Shown here: positions 44,716 to 49,285 of the stretch, piece after piece | Position numbering within the stretch: position 1 is the stretch's first letter | How the letters are laid out: each line of letters begins with the position of its first letter | DNA from: Alphaproteobacteria bacterium | GTDB taxonomy: Bacteria > Pseudomonadota > Alphaproteobacteria > UBA3830 | Assembly: GCA_025998595.1 (NCBI GenBank) | Contig: BNWE01000001.1 | Coordinates: 1-49,285 of the forward strand | DNA length: 49,285 nucleotides | Reading direction: 5' to 3' | The notes under the pieces: model-generated | Seen by the model: only the letters and a program-made list of their open reading frames with translations | The model's database searches: none | Told to the model about the DNA's origin: nothing | Made by a program: the position numbers and the translations under genes

Positions 44716-45064
44716 ACAACTGGCAGGAGATTTAGAGAGCCAAGTTTGGAAAGCTCTGCACTAGTGGTTTTGGGCACCCTCTACTTACAATCCAGAGCCA
44801 CGAAGTGGTATATGGAGCCAGAAAAAAAAATCCTACATTTTCAATTTAATCTTGCATATTTTTGGTCGTTGTAATAAATGTTTTTCTAGAAATTCTTTCA
44901 AAACTACCATATGTTTTGCAAAAAATACTCATATTTTAGGCGATTCGACAATCTGTTTCTTTTGTAAAAAAAATGATGTTTTTTTATGTTTTCTTCTATA
45001 AGTTAACGTTTCTTTAACTTTTTATCGTTACACTAACTACATTAACCATTATATAGGAGGAAAA
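44716..45064. other. Mirror of the gene-free stretch before the secreted-protein gene
   Basis: Holds the half repeat at 44788-44821 and the candidate promoter at 45014-45043. Confidence 0.6.
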
Positions 45065-46078
45065 ATGAAAAGGTTATTAATAGGATCAGCTGTCGCAATG
45101 ATGTTGATGGCTGGCGTCGATGATGCAAATGCGGGACTGTTTGATGCTAAGGGGCGAACAACGGGCGCAAAAACCACGCTTGGACACAATAACTCAGAGG
45201 TTATTGCGTTTTTTAAGAATGCCGGATATGCTAAGGATAAGGGGAAGGGAGACTACATCGATGAGGCAAATATTGCAATAAAAATCCAGAAGCAATTTCT
45301 TGCCGATCTAAAAAAGTTCAGAACTGACAAAGTCAATAAGACCAACAAGGCACTTGTAGGATTGGTGGAAACCTGCGAAAAGGGGTGGAAATCGGTTGGT
45401 GTTGCGCTGGAGTCCATTCAGCACGCAAGAAAAAAGTACGATATTGTTCCTGACTGTGATGATGCACGGAAGCTTGTTAAGACAAGCACCGAAGCTCTTC
45501 TTGTAGATGAAGTTGGTAAAGGATTCGCAGAGACATGTAGAGATTTGATAAATGAAGGAGTGGCAGACAAAAAGGGTGAGCTTAGTGGTAAATGGCCAGA
45601 TGGACCAACACAAACTGCAGTGGGTTCAGAAAGCTCAAAGACTGGCGATGATAAAGTTCTTACGGCAATATATAATCTTTATGATACCATAAATGCGCTT
45701 GGCGAATCTGCGAGATTGGCAGCAGAAGGAGAGAGTTTTGGGGTAGTAGGTGATCTACAGACTGAGAAAGCGGCACTGAGTACGAACGTAGCTACGCTAC
45801 AGAAGAATCTGACAACAGCTAATAAGAAGATTGTATCATTAGAGACGCAGCTGGAAGAAGCTAATGATAGGATAGATTCATTAAGTACGCAGCTGGAGGC
45901 AGCGCTTAAGACGGCGAAACCGACACCGTCAACGGCAGCGGCAGCAGCTAAGAAGACGACGACACCAGCGGCGACACCAGCTAAGAAGGCGCCGGCACCA
46001 GCGGCGACACCAGCTAAGAAGGAGCCGGCACCGGTGGCTACAAAGAAGGCAGCTCCTAAGAAGACGGGGGGAGCTTAA
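45065..46078 (+). CDS. Mirror copy of the secreted Lys-Ala-Pro-tailed protein
   Basis: Identical 337-residue protein, as at 3208-4221. Confidence 0.85.
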   Translation: MKRLLIGSAVAMMLMAGVDDANAGLFDAKGRTTGAKTTLGHNNSEVIAFFKNAGYAKDKGKGDYIDEANIAIKIQKQFLADLKKFRTDKVNKTNKALVGLVETCEKGWKSVGVALESIQHARKKYDIVPDCDDARKLVKTSTEALLVDEVGKGFAETCRDLINEGVADKKGELSGKWPDGPTQTAVGSESSKTGDDKVLTAIYNLYDTINALGESARLAAEGESFGVVGDLQTEKAALSTNVATLQKNLTTANKKIVSLETQLEEANDRIDSLSTQLEAALKTAKPTPSTAAAAAKKTTTPAATPAKKAPAPAATPAKKEPAPVATKKAAPKKTGGA

Positions 46079-46098
46079 GCTTTGTTCGGAGATTTTAC

Positions 46099-46141
46099 AC
46101 TCCGGTAGTAACGTTGGAATTACTACGTTTCCTTTTGGAGT
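46099..46141 (+). terminator. Mirror of the probable terminator
   Basis: GTAGTAA/TTACTAC hairpin followed by a T-rich run, as at 3145-3187. Confidence 0.5.
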
Positions 46142-46218
46142 ATTTAAAACCTATGCGTTGCATTTCTGTGTTTGGCTATGTCAAATTGCAAATGCAACGC
46201 TTTATTGACATATGTGCA

Positions 46219-46398
46219 TGTTCAATCCCTAACCCCGCTTCATTTTATACTGCCTATCGTGTTTTTGGTTCATTTTTGAGTATTTTCTGCAAAAATATAG
46301 ACCGCCTAATTAACGGCATATTGCTCAACAATAAAATCTGAAAATTCAGGCAAAAGCGGTGTAGGCATACTAAACTAGAGCGGAGTTAGGGTTCAATA
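46219..46398. repeat. Mirror of the 180-bp inverted-repeat element
   Basis: Same imperfect terminal repeats as 2888-3067. Confidence 0.5.
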
Positions 46399-46491
46399 TG
46401 AAAGTACATCAAGTGGCGACCTAAAAAGAGACTGAGCTCACAAATGCAGAACAGTAGCAACGCAGGAAATATGCTACGCCGGCTCGGATTG

Positions 46492-47587
46492 TCATGTTAG
46501 GACTCTTGCGCTAATGGATGTCTGGAGGAACTCGTCGATTTCGCCGTCCAGTATGGCGGACACATTACCTTTTTCGAATCCGGTTCGCAGATCTTTTACC
46601 ATCTGATACGGCTGCATAACATAGGAGCGGATTTGGTGTCCCCATCCGATGTCGTTTTTATCAATGGCGTTTAGTTTCTCTTCTTTTTTTCTCAGTTCCA
46701 GTTCATATAGTCGAGACCTCAGCATTTCGAAGGCCATGGCGCGGTTGCGATGCTGGGAGCGATCGATCTGGCACTGGACGACTATTCCGGTCGGAATATG
46801 CGTAATGCGAATGGCGCTATCGGTTTTATTGACGTGCTGTCCTCCTGCTCCGGACGCGCGATAGGTGTCGATGCGCAGATCGCTGTCGATTATTTCTATA
46901 TTTATCGAATCATCAATTACCGGATACACGCCAATGGATGCAAAGCTCGTATGTCTACGGGCGTTGGAATCAAACGGCGATATTCTGACAAGTCGATGAA
47001 CGCCGGACTCGCTTTTTAGCCATCCGTACGCTTTTTTCCCATCGATTTTCATGGTGGTAGATTTTATGCCGGCTTCTTCTCCGGGGCTTTCTTCGATTAT
47101 TTCGACGGAGTACTTGTGGTCTTCCGCCCATCTGTAGTACATGCGCAGCAGCATCTGAGCCCAATCCTGTGCCTCTGTTCCACCGGCTCCAGCGTGTACT
47201 TCCAGATAGCAGCTGTTTTGATCCGCATCGCCGGAAAAGAAGCACTCCAGCTGATAGATCTTCATGAACTCGTGAAGCTTGCAAATATCAGCTTCCACTT
47301 CTGCTACGGTGGATTCATCGTTTTCATCTTCAGCCATTTGCAGCATGATTTTCAAATCAGAGATATCCGTTGCTGCTTTCTTGAATTTATTTAAGTCGCC
47401 TTCCACGTTGGACTTCTGCTGCATGACAGACTTCGCTTTTTCCGGATCCAACCACAGATCTTCAGATTCACTAAGTCCGGATAGCTCGTTTAGTTTGGTT
47501 TCCAGCGCATCCGGGTCAAAGAAACCTCCGAAGCAAATCCAGCGTATTATCCATCGATTCGAATACTTTTCTTGTTTCTTCTTTCAT
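46492..47587 (-). CDS. prfB: Mirror copy of release factor 2 with frameshift
   Basis: Identical to 1699-2794; the TGA of the frameshift site is at 47516-47518. Confidence 0.95.
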
Positions 47588-48813
47588 TTTACCTCGACTT
47601 TCTGTTTATTTGGCTTCACGAACGTTATGCTAATTGCCGCCACAAATGCAATAGCACCATTGACTGCAAGCGCCACATCTGCACCGCTATGAGTCCACAA
47701 TAATCCCGTAAGCAAGTTTGAAACGCATATTCCCGCACTGTAGACGAGATTGAAGATCCCAATTGATGTGCCTTTTATTTGTGGAGGAGAGTAGTCAGTT
47801 ACCATGGCGTAGAAGGTTCCCTGAGTTGCTCCCCAGTGAATTCCGTAGATGGCTGCTCCAACAAATACGTGCCATATTTCGGTTGCAAGAGCCATAATTA
47901 TGCAGGAGGCCATCATCATGCAGAACCCCAAGGCTAGGAATATTTTTCTCTCGCGCCTGTCAGACCAGGATCCAACGATTTTCGATGTTGGAGCATTAAA
48001 TAGATACATAACAGCTAATATGAGTGGCACATACTTGAGAGACAAGCCGATTTCCTTTGCTCGAAGAGCCAGAAACGCCTCACTATATCTGGAGCACATA
48101 AAAATAAAACATACAAGCATGTAATACCAAAATTTTGAGCCCAATTGTTTGATGTCTGACTTTTTTATGGGAAATCCATTCCGATCTTTCAGGGGGACTA
48201 TGCCTTTTGGTTCTTTGATGCCAAAATATATTAGAAGTACCGAAATAAAAATAGGAAGAGACGCAATCATATAGACGAGTCTTATGCTATCGGCCGATGT
48301 TCCACTGTAATTAGATAATATGAAAACGCAGACTACAGAACCCACCAGAGATCCAAAGTATGCAAAACTATTGCGTATGCCGTAGCTATCGCCCTTTACT
48401 TCCTTCGGAGCACAGTCAGCAATGAGTGCATCCCTTGGAGTATCTCTCAGACCGTTGGTTATTCGTTCTAGGAACTGAGCGGTCACATAGAGGCCGAGCC
48501 CATTTGATAGGGCAAACATTGGCTTTGTGAAGGCGGCACACAGATATCCTATCAGAATGAGAATTTTGCGTTTTCCCAGCCAATCGCTGAAAACTCCGGA
48601 GAACATTTTCACCAGATACGATATGGCCTCGGATAGTCCTCTAATGCATCCAACTGCTGCTGGAGTAGAGTGCAACACGTTTATGATAAATTCAGGAGTC
48701 AGAGCCGTTATAACGACTGCCGCCGAATTGGAAAAGAAACTAACCAATCCCAAAATCCATATGGTCTGGGGAATCGAAACTTTTTTATTATCAGAGTTAT
48801 CATTTAATGACAT
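47584..48813 (-). CDS. Mirror copy of the MFS transporter
   Basis: Identical 409-residue protein, as at 473-1702. Confidence 0.85.
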   Translation of the reverse strand: MSLNDNSDNKKVSIPQTIWILGLVSFFSNSAAVVITALTPEFIINVLHSTPAAVGCIRGLSEAISYLVKMFSGVFSDWLGKRKILILIGYLCAAFTKPMFALSNGLGLYVTAQFLERITNGLRDTPRDALIADCAPKEVKGDSYGIRNSFAYFGSLVGSVVCVFILSNYSGTSADSIRLVYMIASLPIFISVLLIYFGIKEPKGIVPLKDRNGFPIKKSDIKQLGSKFWYYMLVCFIFMCSRYSEAFLALRAKEIGLSLKYVPLILAVMYLFNAPTSKIVGSWSDRRERKIFLALGFCMMMASCIIMALATEIWHVFVGAAIYGIHWGATQGTFYAMVTDYSPPQIKGTSIGIFNLVYSAGICVSNLLTGLLWTHSGADVALAVNGAIAFVAAISITFVKPNKQKVEVK

Positions 48814-48913
48814 CAAAGGCTCCACAGTAAAAAGCTGCTGGCTATCTTCTAGCACACAATTGAATGTTTTGGTAGTTAAAATCAAAATATTTTTTACGGA
48901 GAGGCGCTATACC

Positions 48914-49285
48914 CAGGGTCTTTTAATTCTCCCCAAGAAGTAATAAAGTATTAATAAGTTTTATAGAGGCAAGAGAATGGCAACGTTAACAGAAATATTT
49001 TCAAGTATAGAGGATCCGCGGAATCCATCAGGTCGTAGGCATTCATTATTGAGTGTTTTCCGCCTGCTTACAGCTGGACTTTCCAGCGGCAACAAGAGTC
49101 TCAAAAGGATAGTTATGTGGGGCAGAAGTTTGCCGAAGAAATCTCGAGAATCATTGGGTTTTTCGAACTCGATTCCTGCAATTGCAACGCTTTCGAATAT
49201 TTTGCGTCGCATATCTATTCAGTCAGTCGAAAAGGCTTTGGGAACATATTTTTCAACCGAGACGCGAGGAGAACACTTAGCGCTA
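48914..49285 (+). mobile_element. Insertion sequence end, ISAs1-like, cut by the window edge
   Basis: Counterpart of 1-372. It differs from it at 49043, 49090, 49120 and 49158, so it is not an exact mirror. Confidence 0.6.
48977..49285 (+). CDS. ISAs1-family transposase, N-terminal 103 residues (second version)
   Basis: Open from ATG 48977 to the edge. It carries the family-typical Trp in VMWGRSLPKKSR, and Gly and Ser where the left copy has Val and Thr. One further difference is silent. Three of four differences change the protein, and this version looks closer to the family consensus. Confidence 0.7.
   Translation, partial: MATLTEIFSSIEDPRNPSGRRHSLLSVFRLLTAGLSSGNKSLKRIVMWGRSLPKKSRESLGFSNSIPAIATLSNILRRISIQSVEKALGTYFSTETRGEHLAL

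Larger units (their letters stand above)
24756..49285 (-). repeat. Right arm of the inverted repeat
   Basis: Reverse complement of 1-24530. Genes listed in this half mirror those in the left half. They may represent the same genomic locus read twice. Confidence 0.97.

Noticed and set aside
24756..49285. Second functional set of all genes (segmental duplication)
   Set aside because: Arm identity outside the terminal IS and the broken glmS at the fold favour a single locus read twice.

Overview
The window is one very long inverted repeat. Bases 1-24530 reappear as their reverse complement at 24756-49285 (x pairs with 49286-x) around an asymmetric 225-base centre. The only arm differences I found are four substitutions, all in the insertion-sequence fragment at the two outer ends. 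glmS runs coherently through the centre and then folds back onto its own complementary strand at an 8-base microhomology. Neither arm therefore holds a complete glmS. The simplest reading is a fold-back chimera (amplification or assembly) of one 24.7-kb locus. A real palindrome is not excluded by sequence alone. Every right-arm entry is a mirror of a left-arm entry and should not be counted as a second gene without proof.

The organism looks like a host-associated Gram-negative bacterium, possibly an alphaproteobacterium of the Holosporales/Rickettsiales type. DNA is AT-rich. There are signal-peptide proteins of unknown family, low-complexity and coiled-coil secreted proteins, an outer-membrane barrel, IS remnants, and palindromic repeats that also sit in frame inside genes, as known for Rickettsia. 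This placement is inference.

Layout of the left arm: ISAs1-type transposase fragment (1-372); MFS transporter and prfB with a +1 frameshift site (473-2794); a minus-strand block of two related secreted proteins separated by a broken transposase gene (3208-6718); an outer-membrane beta-barrel protein (7186-8391); a secreted coiled-coil repeat protein (8904-10916); a four-gene type II secretion / type IV pilus inner-membrane set (11362-16486); a minus-strand unit with tRNA-Cys, a small exported protein and proC-proB-proA (20616 down to 16611); then nfu-like, Bax-like glucosaminidase, glmU and broken glmS (21151-24755).

Functional links: GlmS and GlmU make UDP-GlcNAc for peptidoglycan and LPS, and the Bax-like enzyme cuts peptidoglycan. 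ProB, ProA and ProC form a full glutamate-to-proline pathway. The secretion ATPase and platform genes lie beside genes for exported proteins, but no secretin or pilin gene is present. The most interesting signal besides the palindrome is a family of short palindromic repeats. It occurs between genes and in frame inside GlmS and a GspL-like protein, where it has become a 4 x 36-residue array, and possibly inside ProC.
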